Of a DNA stretch of 64,000 bases, positions 35,064 to 45,300 are shown one piece after another. This stretch comes from Tepidanaerobacter acetatoxydans_A (GTDB lineage Bacteria > Bacillota > Thermosediminibacteria > Thermosediminibacterales > Tepidanaerobacteraceae): the NCBI GenBank assembly GCA_022840405.1, contig JALHJR010000001.1, positions 62,001 through 126,000 on the forward strand, given 5' to 3'. Made by a program: the position numbers and the translations under genes. Each line of letters starts with the position of its first letter. Within the stretch, counting starts at the first letter, position 1. The notes under the pieces are model-generated. The model was not told the origin of the DNA, searched no databases, and saw only the letters and a list, made by a program, of their open reading frames with translations.

Positions 35064-35771
35064 TTGGAACATATTGAACTAAAGATATCATTACTTCAAA
35101 CTGATACAATTTACCGCGATTTTAAGGCGAATTTGAGTCAAGCCGAAATCATGATAAGCAAGGCTTTAAACCGTCGAAAAAAGCCTAATGTGCTGGTTTT
35201 GCCTGCAATTTTGGCAGCCGACTCAACTGAGCAGGAAACTGCTGCTATAGAACAATTACAAAAGCTGGCAGCACAAAACTCCGTCAATATAGTGACTTCC
35301 TGCACCTTTGATACCGCATATGCGGTAGACCGTCAAGGTCATATTATTGCAAGCTGTAATCAAGCTCATGAAATGCAACCCGAAAGCTGTATATTTGATT
35401 TAGACGGCATTAGCTGTGGGATTATCCCGGGTTGTGATTTAAGATTTCCAGAAGTTGTAAGACAGTCGGCTCTTGGAGGTGCAAAAGTTCTCTTTGTTTT
35501 AGGGAAATGGCCGAAGCTTCGAGAAATTCACTGGAAGCTTTTAAACATAGTAAGAGCCATTGAAAATCAATTTTTTGTTGTAGCAGTAAATTCTGCAGGC
35601 AAACCCCGGATCGGTGCATGTTCAGGCATGTCTATGGTTGTAGACCCTTGGGGCAAAATACTTGTTGAAAGTGATGAGAGCTCCGAAATTTTAACGACTG
35701 TTATAGATGTGGGCCTGGTTGAAAGAGCCAGAGGTCAAAATCCGGTACTAAATGACATAACAGCTAATTAA
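35064..35771 (+). CDS. nitrilase-superfamily protein lacking two catalytic residues
   Basis: A C-N hydrolase fold of 235 residues. The Cys region IIPGCDLRFPEVVRQ (Cys 124) and IHWKLLNIVRAIENQFFVVAVNSAG are strongly like omega-amidase/YafV-type enzymes. However, the position of the catalytic Glu (normally in a VxPE motif) reads VLPAIL with Ala 48, and the catalytic Lys position (normally YRKxHLF) reads CNQAHEM with Gln 100. The Glu-Lys-Cys triad is thus broken. TTG start after AAAGGAAGCGG. It is 24 bases before a DUF815 ATPase and truD. It may bind rather than hydrolyse an amide. Confidence 0.8.
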   Translation: MEHIELKISLLQTDTIYRDFKANLSQAEIMISKALNRRKKPNVLVLPAILAADSTEQETAAIEQLQKLAAQNSVNIVTSCTFDTAYAVDRQGHIIASCNQAHEMQPESCIFDLDGISCGIIPGCDLRFPEVVRQSALGGAKVLFVLGKWPKLREIHWKLLNIVRAIENQFFVVAVNSAGKPRIGACSGMSMVVDPWGKILVESDESSEILTTVIDVGLVERARGQNPVLNDITAN

Positions 35772-35795
35772 CAAAGTGATTGAAAGGAGATACAT

Positions 35796-37181
35796 ATGAA
35801 TAAAATTCAACAACAAATATTTGACACACAGCTAGCTGCAAATTCCCTGGTTATTTATAGAAACCTTCTTCTAAATGACCGAATTGTTAAGAAGTACTTA
35901 AAAATGCTTGAAATTACCTCGGAAGAAAAACCTATACCGGCTGTTGTTTCAGCATACCACGATTTTTTAAGCAGCCTTATAGAAGAAAACAAAATTTGTG
36001 GGGAACCTTTAGTGGGCAACCTTTGGCAAGACCATATCTTAAATCTTATTCTTGCAGATGAAAACCCTTTTAGCCTCAGATGTGAAAAAATCGGATTACA
36101 TGAAATAGAACAGCCGCTTATAGAACTTGCAGAAAGGGATTTAGTGTTATTGAAGATATTACACGATTTCGATTTTGCAGCATTTACTTCCCATATACAA
36201 GAAAAGTCGGCTCAATGCACAGATTTTACCGCAATGCTTACTATGAAAGGCAGTAATTCTTTTCCATACCCCAAATCCTATTACGAACAAAAACAAAAAA
36301 TAAAAATACTGTTGAATAATTCCCCGGCATGGAATAAAAATATCAGCGACTTGGCAAAATTCTATAAGAATACGGGCTGCGGAAAGTTTGCCAGATACTG
36401 GGCTTTCAAATGGGCAGATACCGAAAATGGCGGCAAACTTGTGGGTATACCGGAACCGGACCCCATTCTGTTGGAAAACCTTATCGGTTATGAAGAACAG
36501 AAAAATGAAGTATTGCGAAATACCCGACAGTTTGTCCAAGGCTTTGGAGCAAATAACATGCTGCTATACGGGGACAGAGGCACCGGCAAGTCTTCTACGA
36601 TTAAGGCATTAATCCACGAATTCGGAGAAGATGGCTTGCGAATGGTGGAAGTAACCAAAGACCGGTTAATAGACCTTTCCAATATCGTTGCAGAACTGAG
36701 AGACCGTCCCTACCGCTTTATTATTTTTGTAGACGACCTTTCCTTTGAAGAACACGAGACAGAATACAAGTATTTAAAAGCCATTCTGGAAGGAAGCCTG
36801 GAACCGGCTCCGGAAAATGTACTGATATACGCAACCTCTAACCGCCGCCATCTCATCCGGGAATTTCACAGCGACCGGGCCGAAGATGAGGCAAAAGCCC
36901 AGGATACGCTTCAAGAAAAACTTTCCCTATCGGATCGCTTCGGCATTACGGTAGTATACCTTTCTCCCGACCAGGAAAAATATCTTGACATAGTCGAGGG
37001 CATAGCCGAAAGCAAAGGTATAAACATAGAGCCTAAACAACTTCGTGAAATGGCACTAAAATGGGAGCTTTGGCATAACAGCCGCTCCGGCCGAACCGCC
37101 AAACAGTTTGTAGAAGACCTGCTGGGCAAAATGGCAAGTAATAAAGAGGATGATATAGTTGAAAATAAAAGCAACAACTGA
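35796..37181 (+). CDS. DUF815 family AAA ATPase
   Basis: A 461-residue protein. The N-terminal 210 residues are helical and lack a known motif; the ATPase part has NMLLYGDRGTGKSSTIKAL (Walker A near 253), FIIFVDDLSFEE (Walker B), and IYATSNRRHLIREF, all hallmarks of DUF815. AAGGAG lies upstream of the ATG. The stop overlaps truD by 23 bases. The family's biological role is unknown; coupling to a tRNA pseudouridine synthase gene is contextual only. Confidence 0.88.
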   Translation: MNKIQQQIFDTQLAANSLVIYRNLLLNDRIVKKYLKMLEITSEEKPIPAVVSAYHDFLSSLIEENKICGEPLVGNLWQDHILNLILADENPFSLRCEKIGLHEIEQPLIELAERDLVLLKILHDFDFAAFTSHIQEKSAQCTDFTAMLTMKGSNSFPYPKSYYEQKQKIKILLNNSPAWNKNISDLAKFYKNTGCGKFARYWAFKWADTENGGKLVGIPEPDPILLENLIGYEEQKNEVLRNTRQFVQGFGANNMLLYGDRGTGKSSTIKALIHEFGEDGLRMVEVTKDRLIDLSNIVAELRDRPYRFIIFVDDLSFEEHETEYKYLKAILEGSLEPAPENVLIYATSNRRHLIREFHSDRAEDEAKAQDTLQEKLSLSDRFGITVVYLSPDQEKYLDIVEGIAESKGINIEPKQLREMALKWELWHNSRSGRTAKQFVEDLLGKMASNKEDDIVENKSNN

Positions 37182-38358
37182 GGACTTTATCGTAAAGGAA
37201 CTGATAGATTTAGAAATCAAGGATGATGGGGCATACCGCATATACCTTCTGGAAAAACGCCATTGGAATACCATGGATGCACTTTTGGCCATTGCTCGGC
37301 AAAATAAGATGCCCATGGCACGGATAGGATATGGAGGCCGAAAAGACCGGCATGCCCTTACATATCAATATATCTCCGTGCCCAGGGAGTATGACCTTTC
37401 TTTCAATATGCCAAAAATCAAGCTTACCTTTATAGGTTTTGCGGATGACTATGTATCTCCCGCGATATTAAAAGGAAATTACTTTGAGTTGACACTTAGG
37501 AAAATACCGACAGCACAAAAAACATCAGTTGCAAAGCGCTTAAATGAAGTTGCCCGCTACGGCTTTCCAAATTACTTTGATGATCAGCGCTTTGGTAGTG
37601 TAATAAAGCCCGAAGAATTTTTAGCGGAAAGGATTATAAGGAAACATTACAAAGGTGCCTTGAAACTTTACTTAACCAGCATATACCCGGAAGACAGAGG
37701 CAAAGAGAAGGAAAGGAAAAGGGCAATAGAAAAACAGTGGGGAGATTGGCAGGCAGTACTCCCCTTATGCCGTACAGCAGCCGAAAAAGACATTGTAAAG
37801 ATTCTTACCAAGGGAGAAAGTAAATATCAATTAGTAAAAGCCATTAATGCCATCCCGAAAGAAGAACTTTCAATGCATTTTTCTGCATATCAAAGCTTTT
37901 TGTGGAATCAAAGCTTAGAGCGCATACTTCTCCAGCATATAACAAACCCCATCAAAATAAAAGGAAGGATTATGGACTACTATTTTTATGAAACCCTTGA
38001 AGAAAATACATTAAATACACTAAAACAGCTTAACATACCAACCGTATCCTATAAAATCTTTGGAGATTCTAAAGCCGCCGATACTGTCCTAGAAGTCCTC
38101 TCAGAGCGAAACCTAAAACCATCCGACTTCAACCTTACCAAAATCCGAAAATCCTTCTTCAAAACCTTCCCCCGTCCCGCCATCACCATCCCCCAATTTT
38201 TAGGGACGGTTCCATTTAATTTATCAGATCTTCTGCAATCTTTTGCAAAAGATGATATTTACCCCGGATATCTAAAACTTAAGATAAGATTTACCCTCCC
38301 GCCCGGAAGCTTTGCTACCATGCTGGTAAAAAGCTTAGTGGGTTACTTAGAGGGTTAG
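37159..38358 (+). CDS. truD: tRNA pseudouridine synthase D
   Basis: Modifies U13 of certain tRNAs. The catalytic Asp is in RIGYGGRKDRHALTYQ (about residue 56), followed by the TRUD insertion domain and the closing TLPPGSFATMLVKSLVG. 399 residues. TTG start inside the end of the DUF815 gene. Two oddities: codons from about 38,090 to 38,195 switch to A/C-rich forms, and a copy of the GGGACGGTTC repeat is translated as part of the frame (PQFLGTVPFN), adding a short extra segment before the conserved end. Confidence 0.9.
   Translation: MKIKATTEDFIVKELIDLEIKDDGAYRIYLLEKRHWNTMDALLAIARQNKMPMARIGYGGRKDRHALTYQYISVPREYDLSFNMPKIKLTFIGFADDYVSPAILKGNYFELTLRKIPTAQKTSVAKRLNEVARYGFPNYFDDQRFGSVIKPEEFLAERIIRKHYKGALKLYLTSIYPEDRGKEKERKRAIEKQWGDWQAVLPLCRTAAEKDIVKILTKGESKYQLVKAINAIPKEELSMHFSAYQSFLWNQSLERILLQHITNPIKIKGRIMDYYFYETLEENTLNTLKQLNIPTVSYKIFGDSKAADTVLEVLSERNLKPSDFNLTKIRKSFFKTFPRPAITIPQFLGTVPFNLSDLLQSFAKDDIYPGYLKLKIRFTLPPGSFATMLVKSLVGYLEG
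38197..38213 (+). repeat. GGGACGGTTC repeat inside truD
   Basis: A 21-bp stretch (38194-38214) around GGGACGGTTCC (38203-38213) is identical to 63149-63169 in a non-coding region 25 kb away. It is in frame and contains no stop. See also the palindrome at 58036-58105. Confidence 0.8.
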
Positions 38359-38505
38359 CGGAAGCGATTTTTTCATTCACCATAAAATCCCATATTTCCA
38401 TCACAATTTAACCGCTTTTAAAGGATAAACTAAAATTAATTTGATTTACTTTAAAGAAAGGGGACAAAGGAGCTACTACTTGTCGCCTTAAGGGAGGAAG
38501 AACGT

Positions 38506-40140
38506 TTGTCAAAAAAAGTATTAAAACCAGCCATTGCCGTCGTTTTAATTATTGCAGTGATTCTTACCGGATATTTTTGGAAACAAAAAAACAGTTCTAT
38601 GCGAAAAACAGCAGCACAGCAAATATCATCAGCCCAAGTTACAAAAGGAGATTTAGAAGTGGTTTTAAAAGGCTCGGGCACGCTTTTACCCATGGAGCAG
38701 GAAACCATTAACCTAAAAGTAGACGGCACCGTAAAAAAAGTATACTTTGAAGAAGGAGATGTTGTTAAAAAAGGTGATCTGCTCTTTGAATTAGAGGATG
38801 AAGACCTTTCAATAAGTCTTGAAAAATCTCAACTTTCTCTAATACAACAGCAGATTAACCTGCAAGAGATAAATGAACAAAAACAAAAAGCCATAATATA
38901 TGCTCCTGAAGATGGCATCGTAAAATCTGTCGATGTAAAAGTCGGTGATTCGGTAAATGCCAATACTTTACTTGCAACCATCCAAGATCAGAACAAATGT
39001 CAGGTTCGAGTGCCCTTTATTTCGTCGCAGATAAAAAATATAAAGCAGGGGCAAAAAGCCGAAGTTATGTTTTTAGATCCTATATATACCGTAGAAGGCG
39101 AAGTAACAAAGACCGACACAGTAGGCACACTTACATCTACCGGCAGCATTTACTACTATGTGACCGTTACAATGAACAGCAACTATTATGTTGAGGAAAA
39201 GGATACGGCGGTTCAAGTGCATGTTATTACCGACAGCGGTAAAGAATTGGGTATTGAGCAGGCCCTGATTGAGCCGGAAGAAGCAGTGGATGTAAAGTCG
39301 GAAATATCCTCGAAGGTTAAAGAGATATATGCTGAAGAAGGTGAAGTAGTCAAAAAAGGTCAGAAGCTATTTTCGCTGGACTTAGAAGATATAAATAAGG
39401 ATATAGAAAAACAGCAGTTAACTTTACAGCAGGCTGAACTTGACCTTAAATCCAAGATTTCTCAATTAGAAAATCTTCTGGTATATTCTCCCATAGACGG
39501 AACAATCATAGAACAAAACGTTCGAGAAGGCGATCTGATCCGGCCGTCCACAAGCAGCAGTTCCAGCAGCGACCCTGCAGCGGTTATTGTAAACTATGCA
39601 AAAATGCAGGTAGTATTGCCTGTGGATGAACTTGATATTAACAATGTTGAGATTGGCATGCCTGTTAAAATAACGGCAGAGGCCGTACCGGATCAGGTAT
39701 TTGAGGGGCAGGTAGAAAAAATTGCAGAGCAGGGTCAAAGCCAGAACAATGTTTCAACCTTCGATGTTACAATAACCACAGATAAAGTTGACGAACTTAA
39801 AGCGGGTATGACCGTTGATGTGGAGATGGTTGTAGCCAGCAAACAAGATGTCCTTATACTGCCTATAACTGCGATACAATATCGAAACAACAAGAGCTAT
39901 GTTATGCTTGCCTCAAATGAAGGTGAAACGTCTTCGAGCGACATGGTGGAAGTTGAAACCGGCATCAGCAATGATGAATATGTTGAGATTGTAAGCGGCG
40001 TAAAACAGGGAGACAGAGTTTTGCTGTCCAATTCTACAAGCAGCAGCAACAGCACCAGATTTGGCAATCAACCTGCAGGCCAGATGGCACCTATGGGACC
40101 AATGCCGTCAGGTGGCAGTGGAATGGATAATCGGAGGTAA
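38506..40140 (+). CDS. efflux periplasmic-adaptor-like subunit (HlyD/MacA family)
   Basis: A membrane-anchored fusion protein of 544 residues: one N-terminal membrane helix (IAVVLIIAVILTGYFW), then two consecutive lipoyl/biotinyl-type modules, around VDGTVKKVYFEEGDVVKKGDLLFELED and again SSKVKEIYAEEGEVVKKGQKLFSLD, each with a short coiled coil. The C-terminal barrel ends with a Ser- and Gly-rich tail. Typical Gram-positive relatives such as YknX have a single module. The TTG start follows GGGAGGAAG. It works with the ABC ATPase and permease directly downstream to export a peptide or lipid-like compound. Confidence 0.87.
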   Translation: MSKKVLKPAIAVVLIIAVILTGYFWKQKNSSMRKTAAQQISSAQVTKGDLEVVLKGSGTLLPMEQETINLKVDGTVKKVYFEEGDVVKKGDLLFELEDEDLSISLEKSQLSLIQQQINLQEINEQKQKAIIYAPEDGIVKSVDVKVGDSVNANTLLATIQDQNKCQVRVPFISSQIKNIKQGQKAEVMFLDPIYTVEGEVTKTDTVGTLTSTGSIYYYVTVTMNSNYYVEEKDTAVQVHVITDSGKELGIEQALIEPEEAVDVKSEISSKVKEIYAEEGEVVKKGQKLFSLDLEDINKDIEKQQLTLQQAELDLKSKISQLENLLVYSPIDGTIIEQNVREGDLIRPSTSSSSSSDPAAVIVNYAKMQVVLPVDELDINNVEIGMPVKITAEAVPDQVFEGQVEKIAEQGQSQNNVSTFDVTITTDKVDELKAGMTVDVEMVVASKQDVLILPITAIQYRNNKSYVMLASNEGETSSSDMVEVETGISNDEYVEIVSGVKQGDRVLLSNSTSSSNSTRFGNQPAGQMAPMGPMPSGGSGMDNRR

Positions 40141-40144
40141 TCAT

Positions 40145-40828
40145 ATGCTGATAAGCTTAGAAAACATCTATAAAATATATAAAAGAGGTGACACAGCCGT
40201 GCATGCACTTGACGGCGTGACACTGCAAATCGAAAACGGAGAATTCGTGGCAATTGTAGGTCCCTCCGGCTCGGGAAAATCAACAATGATGAATATTTTA
40301 GGATGCCTTGATACGCCGAGCGATGGTACATATATATTTGAAGATAAAGATATATCCAAGCTAAACGATGATCAGCTTGCAGTCATACGCAACCGGCATA
40401 TAGGATTTGTATTCCAGAGTTTCAACCTGCTTCCCAAGCTTGATGCAGTGGAAAATGTGGAACTGCCGCTTACCTATGCGGGGAAAAAAGGCCCGGCCAG
40501 AAGAGATCGTGCCGTTGAAATGCTAAATGCAGTAGGATTGGGCAACAGGATACACCATAAACCATCCGAACTTTCCGGAGGTCAGCAGCAGAGAGTTGCC
40601 ATAGCTAGAGCACTGTCTACGGACCCGCCGATTATATTGGCGGATGAGCCTACAGGAAACCTTGACACAAAATCCGGCCGCGAAATCATGGAGATATTAA
40701 AAGAATTGCATTTAAGCGGAAAAACTATCATCCTTATAACACATGATATAAGTGTAGCAAACCAAGCCGAAAGAAATGTCTACATTCAAGACGGTAAAAT
40801 AGTAAATGATGTAAAGGTGGTCGGATAA
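40145..40828 (+). CDS. MacB-type ABC exporter ATP-binding protein
   Basis: A LolD/MacB-family ATPase of about 227 residues: GPSGSGKSTMMNILGCLD (Walker A), the FQSFNLLPKLDAVENVELPL Q-loop region, LSGGQQQRVAIARAL signature and LADEPTGNLDTKSG (Walker B). The ATG at 40145 follows GGAGGTAATC; the longer frame from 40061 overlaps the adaptor gene. It energises the following permease. Confidence 0.93.
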   Translation: MLISLENIYKIYKRGDTAVHALDGVTLQIENGEFVAIVGPSGSGKSTMMNILGCLDTPSDGTYIFEDKDISKLNDDQLAVIRNRHIGFVFQSFNLLPKLDAVENVELPLTYAGKKGPARRDRAVEMLNAVGLGNRIHHKPSELSGGQQQRVAIARALSTDPPIILADEPTGNLDTKSGREIMEILKELHLSGKTIILITHDISVANQAERNVYIQDGKIVNDVKVVG

Positions 40829-42010
40829 ATGGATACACTCCAGACCATAAAAATAGCCCTAAGAGGCATTTTAGACAATAAACTGCGGTCGTTTTTAACC
40901 ATGCTCGGCATAATTATAGGAGTAACATCGGTTATTGCCCTTGTTTCCATAGGTCAGGGAGCCACTTCACAGGTAACCGAACAAATCCAAAGCTTAGGTT
41001 CAAACCTGCTTACCGTAAATATAATGGGAAGAGGAGCAAACACCACACTAAGCTATAAAGACGCCATGGAATTTGCAGAAAGTCCTTACATCAGCGGAGT
41101 GGCTCCGGTAGTTACCGGAAATGCTACGGTAAAACACGCCAACAAAAACAGCAGTGTTCAGATTCAAGGGACAAATGCCGACTTTCTGACTGTAAGAAAC
41201 TACAAATTCTCACAGGGAAGATTCATAACACCGGCAGATGTTAACATGCGCCAAAAAGTAGCGATTCTTGGTTCACAAATAGCAGAAGACCTTTTCGGAT
41301 TAGTAAATCCTATTGGGCAGGAAGTAAAAATAGGAGGTCAGATTTTTAAAGTAGTCGGCATTCTTGAATCTTCTAGCTCCATGATGGGATCCAACGATGA
41401 AGAGATATACATTCCGATAACCGTAGCCGAAAGGCTTTTACAGAGCAGAGGCATAAGAGTAATATATATCCAAGCCGCATCCAAGGATACAGTAAGCCAG
41501 GCAACCGAAGAAATATCCTCCAAGCTTTCCCGCATGTTTAAGACAAATCCCGACAGTGATTTTCAAAGCTACAGAATTCTTGACCAGACAGAGATGCTTG
41601 ATACAATAAACCAGACTACGGGAGTACTTACCATGATGTTAGGTGGAATTGCGGCTATATCACTTTTGGTCGGCGGAATCGGAATTATGAATATCATGCT
41701 GGTGTCTGTAACTGAGCGTACAAGGGAAATAGGTATCAGAAAAGCCCTTGGCGCAAGAAAGCGGGATATAATGAGCCAGTTTCTAATAGAGTCGCTGGTA
41801 ATCAGTGGTATCGGTGGAATCATAGGCATCATTACAGGATTTTTACTAAGCCGAGGTATAGCACAGTTAATCGGAATAAATGCGAAAACAACCTACTCAG
41901 TGACAGCCATCGCCTTTAGCTTTTCCATGATGGTCGGAGTATTCTTCGGGATATATCCTGCCAACAAAGCCAGCAGCCTGAAACCTATTGAAGCATTGCG
42001 ATACGAATGA
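40829..42010 (+). CDS. MacB-type ABC exporter permease
   Basis: 393 residues, N-terminal membrane helix at LRSFLTMLGIIIGVTSVIALVSIG, an extracellular MacB_PCD domain, then three FtsX-type C-terminal helices including GGIGIMNIMLVSVTERTREIGIRKALGARKRDI. Its ATG follows the ATPase stop with no gap, so the three genes form one exporter operon (adaptor, ATPase, permease). Transport substrate not predictable. Confidence 0.93.
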   Translation: MDTLQTIKIALRGILDNKLRSFLTMLGIIIGVTSVIALVSIGQGATSQVTEQIQSLGSNLLTVNIMGRGANTTLSYKDAMEFAESPYISGVAPVVTGNATVKHANKNSSVQIQGTNADFLTVRNYKFSQGRFITPADVNMRQKVAILGSQIAEDLFGLVNPIGQEVKIGGQIFKVVGILESSSSMMGSNDEEIYIPITVAERLLQSRGIRVIYIQAASKDTVSQATEEISSKLSRMFKTNPDSDFQSYRILDQTEMLDTINQTTGVLTMMLGGIAAISLLVGGIGIMNIMLVSVTERTREIGIRKALGARKRDIMSQFLIESLVISGIGGIIGIITGFLLSRGIAQLIGINAKTTYSVTAIAFSFSMMVGVFFGIYPANKASSLKPIEALRYE

Positions 42011-42062
42011 ATAATGTCGAAGTTTTAGTTATTCAATATATAAGCCATAGACATACTTTCAG

Positions 42063-42082
42063 ACGCATCAACTCATGCGTTT
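42063..42082 (+). terminator. weak terminator after the exporter operon
   Basis: ACGCAT and ATGCGT form a 6-bp stem with a short loop (CAACTC), followed by TTT. A weak structure; read-through is possible. Confidence 0.35.
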
Positions 42083-42098
42083 GCCATGTACATAAACA

Positions 42099-42127
42099 TT
42101 GCTTGTATTGGTTTCTTCGTGTATACT
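42099..42127 (+). promoter_or_regulatory. probable promoter of the helicase gene; rest of the 308-base gap is empty
   Basis: TTGCTT (42099-42104), 17 bases, TATACT (42122-42127), leaving a leader of about 190 bases before the ATG at 42319. The rest of the gap from 42011 holds no convincing gene; a 61-codon frame (42086-42271) spans the promoter and lacks a ribosome site. Confidence 0.45.
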
Positions 42128-42318
42128 AATATATGGAAAAATGTATTTTTGAGATATGAAATGGTATATATTACTGCAAAAAGGATGATTATTTACGCCG
42201 GCAGTTGGGACAATGGACGCTGGACTTTTGCATCTGCTTTGCATGAAATGAGAGGAACTTTTGGTGCTTGATTACTAAAATCGCATCTGCATGCTGAGAT
42301 TAAGGTGGAATAAATGAA

Positions 42319-45300
42319 ATGAATGAAACACAAAAGATTTTAAATTATTGGTATAACCTAGAGTTTTTTTCACCGTTCTGGCCAGAAAAAACGAGAGATA
42401 CACTTTACATTAATAAACCAAGCAATGAACTACCTTGGATTAAAAAGGATGATCCTAGATATATTTATGATATCTATTTAGGCAAAATCAAATCACAAGA
42501 TTTAATTGAGGACATGCTAAATTCTATTGGTGAAAAAGATGAAGTTATAGAAAAGGATAATACTCAGTCATGTATTTGTGCATTTAAATTAAGATCAGAT
42601 GGAACCTACGTCGGTGATTCTTTTGCGATTTCTACTTTTGTATGGGCAGTTGCAAAAATAATTGCAGATAAAAATCTAAGAACAAATTTTGATATAAAAG
42701 AAATTGATAAGCTAAATAATGAAATAAATGATTTCCTAATTTCAATAAATAATAGACTTGAATATAAAGATTTGGAAGAGATTCATGCGATTGTTGTGGA
42801 AAAAATATCGCTTAAGCAAAACAATAATGTATTTAATGTTGTCATAAATAAAAAGTATGCCAAAAAGGAAAATGGCGAAAGGAAAGTAAAAGGGGAAAAG
42901 CTAAACGGTCAGGAAGATGAAAGAGATGACATTGATACTAGTACGGGTATGCTATCAAGCTTTTATGTTTCAGATATTAATATGATTAGGCAGAAAATTC
43001 AAAACGAAGATAGTATTGTCAAATACATTGAAGCGTTAAAGAGGCCAATTACTGATCGTGTAGAAATAGACAATAATGTTTCTCAAATGAAAAAGTGGCT
43101 ATCTCCCGATAAATATCCGTTAGGTAAATGGCCCTCAATTTATAGTCCTAGTCTTATGCAGCAAATTGCAATCAATATAGGAATATCAGATAAAAAACAA
43201 CTCGATAATATTTTTTCAGTAAATGGACCTCCGGGGACAGGTAAAACTACTCTCCTGAAAGAAATAATAGCTTCGCATATTGTAGAAAGGGCGATATTAC
43301 TAAGTAATTACCAAAGCCCAGATGATGCCTTTGAACAATGTCGGTTTGATTTTCCAGAGAATGAATACTTAAATTATTATTATCAGCCAGCTGCTGAGCT
43401 AAATAAGTATGGGATCATTGTGGCATCTAATAATAATGCAGCGGTTGAAAATATATCCAAAGAGCTGCCTCTTGCAAAAGATGTGAAAAAAAGTAATACA
43501 AAGTTGTTTAATATGGATGAAAATAAAGAAATTTACTTTTCTGATATTGCCAAGACACTTATGGGTAATGGCGAAGAATGCTGGGGGTTAATCTCAGCAT
43601 GCCTTGGCAAGAAATCAAATATCAATGAATTAAAGCAGGCTCTTTGGTTTAATGAGGATGGTGTCAATTTACAGCAACTATATAAGGGGCAATTACCTGA
43701 CTGGAAGCAAGCTAAAGATACATTTAAGAATAAGTATCAAGAAGTATTAAGATATCGCATGCTGATACAGGAAGCTGCTAAAAACACAAATAGACATAAT
43801 CTGGTTACTCAAGAATACGAGAATGCCAAAAATGAGATGAATATTGCAGAGGATAAGATGATCGAGCAGCAAAATTTGTTCAATCAAGCATTAAAGGAAC
43901 AGGAAAGTTTAAAATATCAAATTGAAATATTAGAAAAGAATCTAATACTTCTTAATAGAAGACTTGGTCTATTTAAAAGACTGTTTTCATTCCTTTTTAG
44001 AAAAGATCCTATTGTTCTACAACTTAAGCATACGAAACATAAAATAGACACTATTGCAATCAAACTTACAGAACGCAATGTGCGAATAAGCCATTTACAA
44101 ATGTTAATTAATACTATGACGGATACCTTTGAAAAGGCGCAAAGATCTTTTGAAGAAAAAGAAAAACTTTATTTAAACAGCTGTGCACAAATACAAAAGT
44201 ATAAAGAACAATTTGGTAACAACTTTGCTGATGAGGAGTTCTGGATAGATATACAAAAAAACGAGAGATCTCAAATAGCATCTCCTTGGACGAATAAAGA
44301 TTACGATACTCTTAGAGAAGAATTATTTTACTATGGATTAATGTTACATAAAGCATTTGTTTTAAATTCAAAAAGCATAAAGCAAAACATGAATTGCCTT
44401 ATTAATATGTGGAACGGTAGCTTTTATGAGAAAGATAAGATAGCAGGCTATACACATCTCATAAATACTTTATTTCTGATTGTACCAGTAATATCGACTA
44501 CTTTTGCTTCGGTTTCTACATTTTTGAAATATGTAGATAAAAAAGGATTGGGAACTCTGATCATTGATGAAGCAGGACAGGCTACTCCATATTCTGCATT
44601 AGGTGCTTTATGGCGAACTTGCAAGGCTATTGTTGTTGGGGATCCATTACAGGTAGAACCGGTTGTTACCGTACCAAAAGAACTTTCAAAAAAATTTGCT
44701 AAAGAGTTCAAAATAGAAGCTTCATATAGAGCAAAAGAGGTTTCAGTTCAAATATTAGCCGATAGTATCAATCCATATGGAGGATACCGGGAGTATTCCG
44801 ATGGGAAGATGTGGCTTGGATGTCCGCTCGTAGTACATAGAAGATGCTTAGACCCTATGTTTTCAATTTCCAACGAGATAGCATACAATAACAGAATGTT
44901 CAAAAAATCTACAGGTCCCGAAGCGGATGTGTTACTTTTGTTAAAAAGGTCTATATGGATAGATATAAAAGGTAAAGAAAATGGCAATAAAGATCACTTT
45001 GTACAAGCTCAAGGAGACAAGACTGTTGAAATGGTACTTAGTGCATTTAAGTTACAAGATGGATTTCCTAATCTTTATATTATAAGTCCGTTTAAGACGG
45101 TTGCAAATAATATAAAAAGCTTACTAAAAAAGTCACTTAATAAACATTATCCGGATTATAATCGAAATGATATTGATGAGTGGGTAGATAAGTCTTGTGG
45201 AACTATACATACCTTTCAGGGAAAAGAGGCAAATGAGGTAATAATCGTTCTTGGCTGCGATGAAAAAAGTGGTGAAGGTGCTGCACAATGGGCTGGGAAA

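Noticed and set aside
38459..38488. GGGGACAA...TTGTCGCC as another repeat family
   Set aside because: The arms have a mismatch and only one copy was seen in the window; too weak to call.
42086..42271. 61-codon frame before the helicase
   Set aside because: It spans the probable promoter, lacks a ribosome site and shows no family pattern.
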